NCBI RefSeq assembly: GCF_030272615.1 | Contig: NC_081415.1 | Span: forward strand, 377,349,392-377,413,391 | Reading direction: 5' to 3' | From: Cryptomeria japonica | Taxonomy: Eukaryota; Streptophyta; Pinopsida; Cupressales; Cupressaceae | DNA length: 64,000 nt | Part shown: positions 47,539 through 58,547 of the stretch, piece by piece | How positions within the stretch are numbered: the stretch's first letter is position 1 | Layout of the letters: the number at the start of each line of letters is the position of its first letter | Notes under the pieces: model-generated | Seen by the model: the letters and a program-made list of their open reading frames with translations, nothing else | Database searches by the model: none | Told to the model about the DNA's origin: nothing | Made by a program: the position numbers and the translations under genes

Positions 47539-48960
47539 ATGGAAAGTGGGGGTCGAAAATTTGTGATCGACCTGAGGACGTTGATGGTGAGTGAGGAGTT
47601 GGCATCCTCCTCGGAATCCGAATCAAAAGGAGAACCTTTTGGAATCGATGAGGGCAAACAGAAGATGGAGCCCGATGATGAAGATGTTTTAGAGCTGGAG
47701 GGTTGTTCAGAAGATGAGGTGGGCTCGTTGAACGGACTATTGCACTGGCAGATGGAGGATTATGAAGTCTTCCATCCTGCATGTCACATGTTGCAGATAG
47801 AAGAAGTACCAGAGAAGGACATGTTCCCAACTGAGTATAGAGAATATAAGGAAGGGGTCACTCAAGTTAATGACACCCCGATGCACCAATTTGCTAAAGA
47901 CAAACCCATAAGGTACGAGGACCCTAACCTAAAGGAGACAAATTTGATGGATGAAACAAGTCCCAAGAATATTCTAGTTGGGGACGACTGGGACCCAGTG
48001 TTGAAGGTAGCAGCTTTTTGGATTTTCATGGAGTATAAGGACGTGTTCGCATGGACCTATAAAGACCTCAAGGGAGTTCCTCCAGAACTATGTGTCCATC
48101 GGATCCCATTGGTACCAGGAGCTCAACCAGTACGAAAGAGACCATACCGCATGAATAAAAATTATGCTGGTCGAGTGAACGAGGAGATTGAGCGGATGCT
48201 GGAGGCAAGCATCATATTCCGGGTCGAAACAAGTGAGTGGGTCTCACCGATTGTGATATCACTTAAGGAGGCCAACCAAATCCGCATTTGTGTGGATTTT
48301 AGGTGTCTCAATGTAGTCACCATCAAGGACCCGTTCCCAATACCCTTTACAGACAGTATCCTCGAGGAGGTAACCAGACATGAGATGTACTCATTCCTCG
48401 ACGGCTTTTCAAGATACAACCAGATCTCTATAGATAAGGAGGACAAACTGAAGACCACATTCGTGGTAGAAGATGGTGTATATGCGTACAACCGAATGCC
48501 GTTCGGATTGTGCAATGCTCCTGCTACATTCTAGAGAATAGTTCTTCATATTTTCGACAAAATGTCTGTAGAGAATTTCAAGGCCTTCTTGGATGATTGG
48601 CCCATTTAAAGTGGACAAGACACTCACTTGGTGGCATTAAGGGAATGTATGGAACGATGTCAGAGGGCTCGACTAGCCTTGAACCCTAAGAAATGTAGGT
48701 TTATGGTGCCTTAGGGAAAATTGCTCGGCCACATTGTTTGTAAGGCCAGTTTGAAGACAGACCCGGATAAGGTAAGGGTAATAGTGGAGATGGAGTCTCC
48801 AACAGATGTGTCAGGAATCAAGTCCTTTCTCGGCCACATAGGGTACTACCAGAAGTTTATTAAAAACTTCGTGCAGATTTCGTACTCCCTTGACAAATTC
48901 ACTTGGAAGGGAGAGCCGTATGTGTGGGAGACGACATAGGGAGAAGCGTTCGAGGAACTA
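47539..48960 (+). pseudogene. Reverse transcriptase (OTA type)
   Basis: An acidic N-terminal extension leads to RKRPYRMN, then RICVDFRCLNVVTIKDPFPI, SFLDGFSRYNQISIDKEDK and YNRMPFGLCNAPATF. The catalytic box reads KAFLDDW. CRFMVP and the connection motif SFLGHIGYYQKFIKNF follow. Stops at about 48532, 48607, 48712 and 48936 are all in one frame; there is no frameshift. Each of 48532, 48712 and 48936 stands where CAG (Gln) is expected. Confidence 0.88.
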
Positions 48961-49380
48961 AAGACGAGGTTGGTGGCTGCACCTATTCTTGCCTACTCGA
49001 ATTAGGATAGAGAATTCGACGTCCATGTGGATGCCTCAAACTATGCCATTGGTGCCACATTAGCACAGGAGGGAGGACATGGGTTCGATCACCCCATTTA
49101 TTTTGCCAGCCGGTTACTGTCGAAGGCAGAGAAGAATTACAGTACTACCGAGAGGGAAGCCCTCGGGATGGTTTATGCTGTGCAGAAATTTTGCCATTAT
49201 CTGTTGGCGACCCCGTTTACATTTTATGTTGATCACCAGGCATTGATGTACCTGGTGAACAAACCTATTATTCAGGGGAGGATTAGTCGGTGGTTTCTCC
49301 TACTTCAGGAGTTCACGTTCACAATTATTGTATGTCCTGACAAGAGCCATGTCATTGCCAATCAACTGTCACGGATTAAA
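48961..49380 (+). pseudogene. RNase H domain
   Basis: The motif EFDVHVDASNYAIGATL has the first Asp. YSTTEREALGMVYAV has the Glu, and FTFYVDHQALMYLV the next Asp. A TAG at about 49003 replaces Trp in the usual NWDREF-type motif. The frame is continuous with RT and integrase. Confidence 0.87.
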
Positions 49381-50757
49381 TCCGGAGAGCCACCCGATGG
49401 ATTCATTGACGATTTTCCCGATGCCCATTTATTTCAAATAGCTGCATTACCATCATGGTATAGAAGCATCGCGGAGTACTTGTCAACCTCTCGGTTTCCA
49501 GCAGACATTCTACTAGGAGAAAGAAGGAAGTTGGTTCTGAGAAGCAAGACATTTCAATTGATTAATGGGTTACTTTACAAAATGGGCCTTGATCAGGTGC
49601 TGAGAAGGTATGTAATGGAAGAGGAGATCCCAGGAGTGCTAAGGGAAGCACATGTAGGACCCGTAGGTGGTCACATGGGACGAGACACCATGGCGCGGAA
49701 AGTGTTGCTTGCAGGACTATGGTGGCCTACCCTGTATAATGATGTGCGTGAATGGGTGGTGGGCTGTGATACTTGCCAGAGGGCAAGAAAACCATTGAAG
49801 AGGGACTTTATGCCCCTAAATCCTCCCCATGCCCAAGAACTGTTCGAGCGATGGGGTTTAGATTTCATCGAACCATTGAAGGCCAGTTGTGCACGAAGGT
49901 ATCGGTACATTGTGGTGGCCACTGAATATTTAACAAAGTGGGAAGGGGCACAGGCACTGCCAGATAACTCCGCTTTGAGTATTGCAAGGTTCATTTATGA
50001 ACAAATCATTACGAGGTATGGCATTCCTATTCAATTGACAAGTGATAGAGGTGGGCACTTTGTAAACCACGTAGTTAAATTGCTCACGACGAAGTTCAAG
50101 ATATTTCATTCCTTGTCGAGCCTGTATCATCCCAAGGCCAACGGCCATGCAAAGGCCACTAACAAAATATTGGTGTCGGTAATCTATAAATGATGCGGGA
50201 TCGAACAAGAAGACTGGGAAGAGAAGTTACCATCTGTACTGTGGGTGTACAGGACCACGTACAAAGTGACAACAGGCCAGACACCCTTTCAGTTGATATA
50301 CGGTCAGGAGGCCATTGTACTGGCGGAATTCATGGTACCTAGCCTGTGGATAGTAGTTGGGAACTGATTAGGAGACATGGAGAGTCTACGGGAACGACTA
50401 TACGCGCTGGGTAAGCTGGACGAATGGAGAATGATGGCTAAATGGGCCACTGAAGCAGCCCAGCAACGTCAGAAGTTTTGGCATGATAAGCATCTTAGAC
50501 ATATGGAATTCCATCCAGGCCAGTGGGTGCTGAAGTATAACAGTTGAAATGAGATAAAACCTAGGAAATTTAAAGTGAGATGACTGGGTCCCTGCAAAGT
50601 TCGAGAAGTAGCAGGGAATGGAGCAATCAAGTTGTCGACGTTGGACGACTAGCCAATCAAGGAGATAGTGAACGGGTCGAAATTAAAGATGTATTACCGC
50701 AGGCAGCAGCGGAATGACCTAGTTCGTCCAGAGGCGGGGCCTAGCCAGACAATTTGA
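49381..50757 (+). pseudogene. Integrase
   Basis: The HHCC zinc finger reads HVGPVGGHMGRDTM ... CDTCQRARK. The core has Asp 1 in WGLDFIEPL and Asp 2 in QLTSDRGGHF. In the third motif (YHPKANGHAKATNK) the catalytic Glu is Lys, which alone would abolish activity. After a TGA at 50191 the C-terminal part continues in frame with WVYRTTYKVTTGQTPFQLIYG and a GPCKV-type tail, with further stops near 50366, 50546, 50579 and 50651. The frame ends at 50755-50757. Confidence 0.87.
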
Positions 50758-50759
50758 AA

Positions 50760-51855
50760 AGGTAATTATTTTATTTTTGTTAAAAAAAAAAGAAAATAAA
50801 ATAAAATAGGTTAAAAAGAGAACTTGTATTAGAAAATTGTACGACTTTATAAAGTCCACCCCTACGCTCATAAATTCCCATACAAAGTCGTACGAAAAGG
50901 GAGGACACTCAATTAAAGCAGAATTCCGTATGGTGGAGGAGCAAGTCTACACACGGAAGAGGGTGGAATCTCTACGGTGCCTATGATGCAGATAATTCCT
51001 ACAGCCACTGATGCACGGACATAGGGGAAGCATTGAAGGAAAGAAACCAAAAACAAAAAATCCCTACGGCTAGGTGGCGAATTCGTACAGGGAGATGCCA
51101 ACTTGAAAATGTGAAGAAGGGAATATAAGCAATTGTATATGTGAAGGCATAGGGTGAGTTGGTACATGCATGGATGAGTGTTTCGGTACATCAAAAGAAG
51201 GAAGTGGTGACAAGCGCGATAAGAAGAATCCCTACGGCTACGACCAACAACCTGAGACAGGAAATCGTGGGGGCCAATTCAGAATTCGTATGATCGTGAT
51301 TGTGGCAGCACTCTGAAATCACAGAGTCCGTACACCCATTTGTTCGTACAAACCAAGGAGCGCATAATTGGAATCTGTACACGTGGTTCCTATAGTTGGG
51401 TGACAGGTGATTTCCAATTCGTACGATGGAGCAATTAATTTTTCCATAAGTAGACAATGAAGAAAATCGCACAAGAGGGAGAGGGTTCCGTGCAATCCGT
51501 ACATGTCCAGACAATAGTGGAGGAAATACAATCCATACATCCCTGCGGCCAAATGAAGCAGTTGTACTATCATCCAACATATCGTCACCAAAGGGATCCG
51601 TACATGAGTGTATGGGGGAGATCTGAAACATTAAAAGAGATTAAAATTGCCAAAAATGTCCTTCGTACAAGGTGACGTGTGAAGAGCCAAATTGCATAGA
51701 CCGTACAAGGGCCCAGGAAAGTAATGGAATTTGAAAAATATTGTGTTGTCCTGACAATTAAAAAATTAATTTATGGAGTCTGGGAAAGGGAAGCTAGACT
51801 GGAGAAAACGGTTGCAGTAGTTAGAGCCTCTGGAAAAACAACCGCCCAAGAAAGT
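50760..51855. repeat. Post-pol spacer with dispersed CGTAC / CCTACGGC words
   Basis: A non-coding 1.1 kb between pol and the 3' ORF. At least 15 short words of type TTCGTAC, TCCGTACA or CCCTACGGCT are scattered at roughly 30-70 bp. It begins with an A-rich run (50781-50815). Confidence 0.6.
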
Positions 51856-51859
51856 AAAA

Positions 51860-54211
51860 ATGGCAGAATCTAGTAGTGCAGCCATGGACAAAGGAAAAAG
51901 AACGTTGCTGTCAGGAGTAAGGGTTACAGGAAAGACGAATACAGGGAACGGGAAGACAATGCCGACTAAGGTTACAACAGACACCATCACCTTCGAAGGG
52001 TTAAGTGACATTGTGTGTAGAACATGGTGGCTGGAGACTCCAGACAATCACCCCATCAAGGATTCCCTTCGGCATGCACGGGTGCATTGGGCAATCCAAA
52101 TGCTTGTGTTTGCCATTTGGGATTTTGAGCCATGTCTTAGGATGATGATTACTGTGTATGATAGAAACGCTAGGGAATTTGTATTTACCTACCAGCAAAG
52201 TAAGTAACGGTGTCATTTATAGTGGAAGCATTTACCAGAGTGTTCGACATTCCTGGCGAAGGCAAAAAATTTGACAAAAATGCCATGAAGATGTCCACGG
52301 AACGAAGGCAGAAACTTCTACAGCTAGTGTGTCGTGATGATTCGACAATAGAGGAATGGGAAAGAGTGAATGCACCGAAGGGACAAGGGTTAAAAAAGTC
52401 ATACATTGTGCCAGGCAAATGGCAATGTCTGCTCGATGTGATGAAGAGTAGACTCACAGGGGCTAGCCGAGCCTCCGACACAACTGTACCCATGATAGCT
52501 TTGATGAACGGGTTAAGGAATGGTACAGTGTATGATTGGGCGTTTGTACTGTCGGATAGGATTCATGACTTCCTCACGCTGAAACATAAAGCCTTCTATA
52601 TGCCCTTTCATGCCATTGGACTTTTCCTGGAGGCTGTCTAAACTTAGGTACCCTCAAAATGACATGTGTGGAAGTCGTAGAACCGGGTGAACCCTATAGG
52701 GCCACCTATCTTTTATTGGACTCACCTAGATACCTTCACAGGCAACGGGGATGTCCAACCGAGCAGGAAGCGAAGGCGGCAACAGGTGGTGGCTTCGGAG
52801 AGTGAGCCAGAGTCGGCAGAAGAGGAGGAGAGCAGTGTAGGGGAAGAGTCGACAGATACCTCTTCCAGCAGCAGTGGAGGCAATGATGCCTTCTGTTTGG
52901 CTAGTCGAGGAGAAGTGGGAAGGATTCCTAGAGAGGAGACATTGGATAGTGCTAGTGGCGATACACTCGTGGAAGGTGTCATGGGTACACCCTTGAGTGG
53001 TACGAGTACGGTTGGAGTAGCACCATCGAGGGGGTCAGACCTTCGAGAGAGGTGAAGACTGGACGACTTATTTTCACTCTAGCCTTGCTATAGGTGGATG
53101 GTGAAATGACTCCACTCCCTACTTCGGGGATGACCATTGAAGCTGTACCAGTTCCACGATTCGGGCAATTGCGACCTCCACCCACGCAGACACCCTTTAG
53201 TGTTGCCCCACTAGCACACACGAAGTGCCTGCGAGCTAGGAGCCCACTACAGAGAAAGGGGCCAAGTTGGAGAGTGTGCCTGTGAGTCAGGAGCCCGCTA
53301 TAGAGAAAGGGGTTGAGTTGGAGAGTACGGTCCACGCATGGGATGCATGGTTGGACCGCTACCAGGCAACCCCATGGCACTGATTAGATCTCCACCTCCT
53401 TCACCATAGCCACTGGTGTCGCCAGAGATTGTTGATTTAGAGGAGGGGAGTTCTCACCAGCAACAAGAGTCAGCTATGGATGTCTTCTAGGATAGGGTGC
53501 TTGGAGAGGATATAGGGTTGTTGAGCCCAACCAGCAGGTAGCATCCACTATGCAGGGTGAGTCACGTGCGGTGGAGCAGTTTTTGTAGAGATGGAGGCCA
53601 GTGCACAGAAGATGGTTGCCTTGGCAGATGTGGAGGCAAGTGCACGACGGATGGCCTCTTCAATTCAAGAACTGGCTCTTGGACAGACTGCAGTGGACGA
53701 TCTGCTTGCATTTGCCACAAGGGGATGTGTAGAGGAGTTTGGCAAGTGTTTCGATTCGAGGGGATGGCTTGCAGCAGAGACGCTTGCCATGATGGAAGAA
53801 TGGAGGTGCAAGGCGCCGGCTGGTGAGAGTGGGACATACTTGTTACGGCAGGTGGAGCAGGCATTTCGAGACGGCTACTATGAGCTTCGACGTGCACAAC
53901 ATTTGGCATCTAGGGAGGAGGCAGAGTGGGTGGCAGCCATTACAACTCGGGAGGAGCTAGCCACTCCGCTGCAGACCATTGAGGAGGAGCTCCTACAGCA
54001 GAGGGCTCGGGTGACGGCATTGGAGGAAGAGTTGGTCCAGGCAAAGGCGGAATTGGCATAGGAGGCAGCTACGTGGGCGGCCGTAGAGACTTGCCACTTC
54101 AGTTTTGGAGGAGTTGGACAAGAAACATAAGGAAGTCATGGAGGCAGTGTTCACAGTGAAGACTTCGCGGGAGCGACACCTGTTACTCGAGCAAAACCTC
54201 CAATATAGGAT
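51860..54211 (+). pseudogene. Post-pol ORF of the gypsy element, first part (broken)
   Basis: The first 115 codons (MAESSSAAMDKGKRTLL on) shift frame near 52205. The next frame has FTRVFDIPGEGKKF, IVPGKWQCLLDVMKSRL, TVPMIALMNGLRNGTVYDW and FYMPFHAIGLFLEAV. By eye this aligns with the shared domain of the U3 ORFs at 42.7-43.6 kb and 56.2-56.9 kb (IREAFRIP, LLNRIMG, INWARMI, FFMSSYLFYSLA). A basic RKRRRQQ patch and a Ser/Glu-rich acidic tract follow (about 52770-52890). The end is a long coiled coil (53591-54211). Frames break several times. It is cut at 54211 by insertion 3. Confidence 0.7.
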
Positions 54212-55241
54212 TGTTGATGTGTCTTTTATACACGACCAAACACATAATAAAATACCCAAAGGTACCTTATCCTCTCTTGAACAAAGTTTCCCTGAATGTT
54301 GAAGATTTCGCCTAAGGATCAATTGAGGTAACTCCAAGGTTCTGGTATGTAGGTTCTCTACGCATGGATAAGCACCAGTGTTCGTTGTGTTTGCTGGTTC
54401 TTGCAAGCTACTTAACCAATGAGGAACTGGATTTTCCTAATACTAACCGATGTTTCAAAAAAGGACAAAAGATAAGGGATTAGAGAGGGCTATGCTAAAC
54501 TAAGCCTATGAATGACTAAATGGAGGGCAATCTTAGTGAAACTCTACCAATCTCAGTATTGCCATAGAACAACAACTCTATTGGAATCGGTGTAATCTTC
54601 TAAGGGAATTCAAAGATTTTCAAATCATTCATGAACATAGATACTATCAATGGGATACATATCAATACTCAAGTAATGATTGAACCCTAAACAATTTCAA
54701 TATCTCCAGTTGACCACACATGGCACACTTACAATCAGTAAGAGGCTAGTGGTTTGGACTATGAGCTTCACAATAGTTCATACACAACATCTCATCATTC
54801 AATCTAGCTTTAACATCTAAATAGTATCTTCAATAAAGTGATTCAAGAAGATAAACGACCATGTAAGAAGCCACGAAGATTGCAATAAAACACCATAACT
54901 TCAATGTTTCATTAATCTCATAGCAAAATATAACAACAATTGCTCAACTTTCTCTCTTCACCAAATTTGTATTCTCTATGAATAACTACTACTTTTCTTC
55001 TGCTAATAGCATTCTTAACCCTACAAATGAAATGAGTGAGAGCTTATATAGCATCCTCAAATACAATGAATGGCCCAGATTTAAAGAAGATCAAGGGCTG
55101 AGATTTTGACACGTAAACCCTAATTAGTGTTTGCTACAAAAATAACCCTATTTAGATAAGCATTACCATAACATAGACAATAGAAATTGGCACGAATAAT
55201 GAGGAAGCATCCTCCAATAGGGATTGAATCGCCACATCATT

Positions 55242-56869
55242 TCATAACAATTTTTCATCTAGAATTTTGTTCCCTTTTCCTTGTTCCTTTCTGGCATATT
55301 CAATGAATCTGGACGTAATCCCTTCAATCTCTGCAATGGGAATCTTAGGCAGGTTCTTCATTCGTTCTTCCAAGTGAAGAACCTCATCAAAGGCCGCAAG
55401 AAGAGTCATCTCCCATCCGTGCTCCAGCTCTTTTGTTCTCTCAATCAGGAACATAGTAGTATACATCTGATCTTGCTGCTCTTCTGTGATCATGTTGTCT
55501 TCTCTACAAAAGATGACCTTGATCTTGTTCTCCAACTCTTGGATATCCACATCTGTTTCAATCTCTATCCTTCTATGAAGGATTGCACATAGTACATCAA
55601 ACACCTTATCCTGAATAGCATGGATAGTATCCTCAACTTGGCTACACCTACTATTGATGTCCTTGAATAGAACCTCCTTCATTTGGAGAAAAGTTGACCA
55701 TTGTAGGAGATTATGGGTTCCACCATCAATTATCCTTTCTTGTGCTAAAACTTGTCTTGATGTCTTAGCACAAGCTGCCAACTGTCTAGTCACTTCAAGT
55801 AGTACTACTCTATCCGTAGGATACCTTGGCAACATATAAGGAGGTGAGGGACATCCATGAATTCTGATGTAGGTGAATTTAGGAAATTGAATGAACCACG
55901 CACCATGTTTCTTCACGAGCTCTTGTGCTTCTGGAGACAGTCGTTGGTGGATTCCTCCTTGTAGTGTCCTGGTGATATGCATTGTGAAAGTATCGTTGAC
56001 TAGCTTGTAGTAATTCTTAGGTGGATGATGCAATTGGGCATAAGAATCACATACTCTTATCTCTCCGGGCCCTCTTCCAACAACTCCTCTGTGTGGTAGT
56101 CCCGCATACTCATAACATCTGGTTAGAGAATATATAATCTATGAGCTCATGTGGAAGGACTTAGTTGGGACTAACCTCCTCAACTGCACATCTAGTTGTT
56201 ACTGATAATCCTGGCCCAATTGAACATCCCTTTCCCTTGAACGATCACTTGTATAAAGAAGAACATCCACTTGTTGAAAAAGAAGGCTTGAGAGGCACCT
56301 ACAACTCGATTAAGCATGATTATTAAGTTTCTGAATTCTTCTTGGAAATCAATTCTGTGAGGGGTATTAGGCATTTTATTTAGGTGAGGCCTACTCTTGA
56401 GCAACCAATTCTTATTGACGAAATTTAGACAAGTATCAAGATCATCTTCATAGATAGACTTGGCTCCTTCTAGGCTCTTGTAGATCATATCCCTCTGCTT
56501 TGGAAGATGAAAAGATTCACTTATAGCTCCCTCTGAGAGATAGGCGATGACAGTCTGATCCTTGGCTACAATTGTCCTTGAATGCGAATCATAATGCCTG
56601 GCACATTCGATAATTAGCTCATGACACCTGACTGCGGGAGGGAAACCTGCTGCCTTGATGATTCCACTCTCAATTATCTTCTTGGCTATGGGTGATGGCT
56701 TGCCGATGTAGGGTGCTTCTCGAAACTTCTTCATATTGAAGTTTCCTAAGTTGGTGTCTCCAATATTGCTCCACTTGGACGTGATCCTCGTCTCCAAGTC
56801 GTCACTCCTTTGATCTTCCTTAATGAGGGCTTGCCAGGTAGAGGATCCGCTTGCTTTGGGGTTTGCCAT
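55242..56869 (-). pseudogene. U3-encoded ORF of insertion 3 (broken)
   Basis: The first part (56869-56192) begins MANPKASGSSTWQALIKED and contains SKWSNIGDTNLGNFNMKKF, IIKAAGFPPAVRCHELIIEC, LIIMLNRVVGASQ and MFNWARIISNN. A frameshift and stops follow. The second part (56033-55242) has FTMHITRTLQGG, FPKFTYIRIHG, PRYPTDRVVLLEVTRQLA and a helical C-terminus ending EIEGITSRFIEYARKE. At about 540 codons it is half the length of the insertion 2 ORF. It lacks the acidic middle region but keeps both conserved ends. The start Met is 8 bp from the foldback insertion. Confidence 0.75.
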
Positions 56870-56876
56870 TTATCAC

Positions 56877-57592
56877 CTATATACTAAGATACTGGTTCTT
56901 CCCCTTTTGGCCTGGGTCTGGGTCCTGGTTCTTGCCCGGTCCTGGTTCTCCCCGGGTTCTCCTTGGGTTCCTCCCGGGTCCCTCCCAAGTGGCCAGGTTC
57001 CTTGTGGGTTCTGCGACGCCGCGTTCCCTGTGGGTCTTGCGTCGCAGGACCCACAGGGAACCCGGCCACCTGGGAGGGACTCGGGTGGAACCCAGGTCAA
57101 ACCCAAGAGGACCCGGGTGAACCCAAGAGGACCCGCGTGAACCCAGGCCCATGGGTTCACAAAAACGGGGCCCACGGGTAAAAAAAACAATAAAAAAAGG
57201 CTTTTTAAAATAGTTTTTCAATAATAAAACTCTAATTTGCCCCTTTATGACTTTTTAAAAAAGACTTGAAACTTGAATATTATCTTTTTTGCAAATTATG
57301 AATATGATATTAGACTTTAGTTATTAGTTTACTGATTACATTTGCGATATATGAATATTTATTGGCATTGGCAATTATGGATTTATCATTTATCATTTAT
57401 GTATGGAAAGTCACATTGTATATTTTATTTTTGTATGGATTGTATATATTGAACATATATATATAATTAAAATATATATATATGTACGGACGAACCTGTA
57501 CCCAAGAATTTTATTTTTTTGCCGAATCTGCGAATCCATACCCGAATTCGAACCCGAATCCAAACCCGAACCGGTAACTTAGCCTATATAGA
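56877..57592. mobile_element. Foldback/MITE-like element with GGGTCC-rich core
   Basis: The ends are inverted repeats: ACTAAGATACTGGTTC on the left, and GCTAAGTTACCGGTTC as the reverse complement of the right. The left 300 bp is a GC-rich palindromic cluster of GGGTCCTGGTTC-like words. It includes perfect 14-bp arms GTTCCCTGTGGGTC (57023-57036) and their complement (57048-57061). The right end has repeated ACCCGAATCC words. The middle is AT-rich. The subterminal repeats suggest a hAT-like MITE; I could not define the target duplication. It lies immediately upstream of the insertion 3 ORF. Confidence 0.6.
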
Positions 57593-58547
57593 TACCTTGA
57601 GTTAGGGTTTTAAAGGGATAGATCACAAAGATGATTGATTCAAGGCTTGAAAATAGCAGCTATGCCTATATTATGAACTTCAATTTGAAAATCAAAAGAA
57701 TAAACTTTAAAGTTATAAATTTTCAAATTGACTTTACACATGAATCTAGCTAAATCATGAAGAGCTAACTTCACAACAATAATTGATATTAAACTAAATC
57801 AGATCTTCATTAAAACTCCTTCAAATAAATCAGATTGCACATACCTTAACCTTGATTTTAAAGATAGCAGCCTGAAAAGATGGATAAATAGTGAGTTGCT
57901 GCTGAATTCACGTCCCTTCCCAGCAATGCTTTCACAAGATAGCTGTCTCAGACCTGCATCTCGAACATGTTAGAGCCTTCTTAGAAGGATCGGTATTCTC
58001 TAAATTCACCTTCTTAAATTTGAATTTTATTCATCACTTCTTGAATTCGCACTTTGGAGAATTAGATCTAGGTTGGATGATTATTAAATTTGCCTTGACC
58101 TGCCTTGTGAAGCTCTGAAATTCGCCTACAAATCAGCTGCTGCAGTTTTCTTTCTGTAAAACTCGGCTCATGAAGATTATTAAGCTTCCTTCTTAGGATC
58201 TGCAATGAAATCTGCTGATGAAGTTTCGCTTCCTAAGTCTGCTCTTTAAATTCGCTCTAAGGAAGAATTTGTTTGAATGAATGATGAGTGATCAAGGATC
58301 AACTCTCCTTTATAGGCGCCTTCACCTCTCCCTTGAAAAGCCGACTTTGTTATACATAATTTTTTTTTTTATTATACCTTCTCCAAGCTGGCCGACTTTT
58401 CATTAAAATTTGAAAATGATTTTGGCGCCAAAGATATTTGAAATTTCGAACCTAGCAAGTGTTTGACTTAGGCGAATTTGCTTCCTCAATTGCTCAAATT
58501 AAGGTTTGATTAGTGATTTGAGTGAGGAATGAAGTGCTTTGAGGAAA

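Noticed and set aside
53562-53909. Minus-strand open frame opposite the gypsy 3' ORF coiled coil
   Set aside because: Shadow of the GC-rich plus-strand coding sequence; Pro/Ser/His-rich with no domain.
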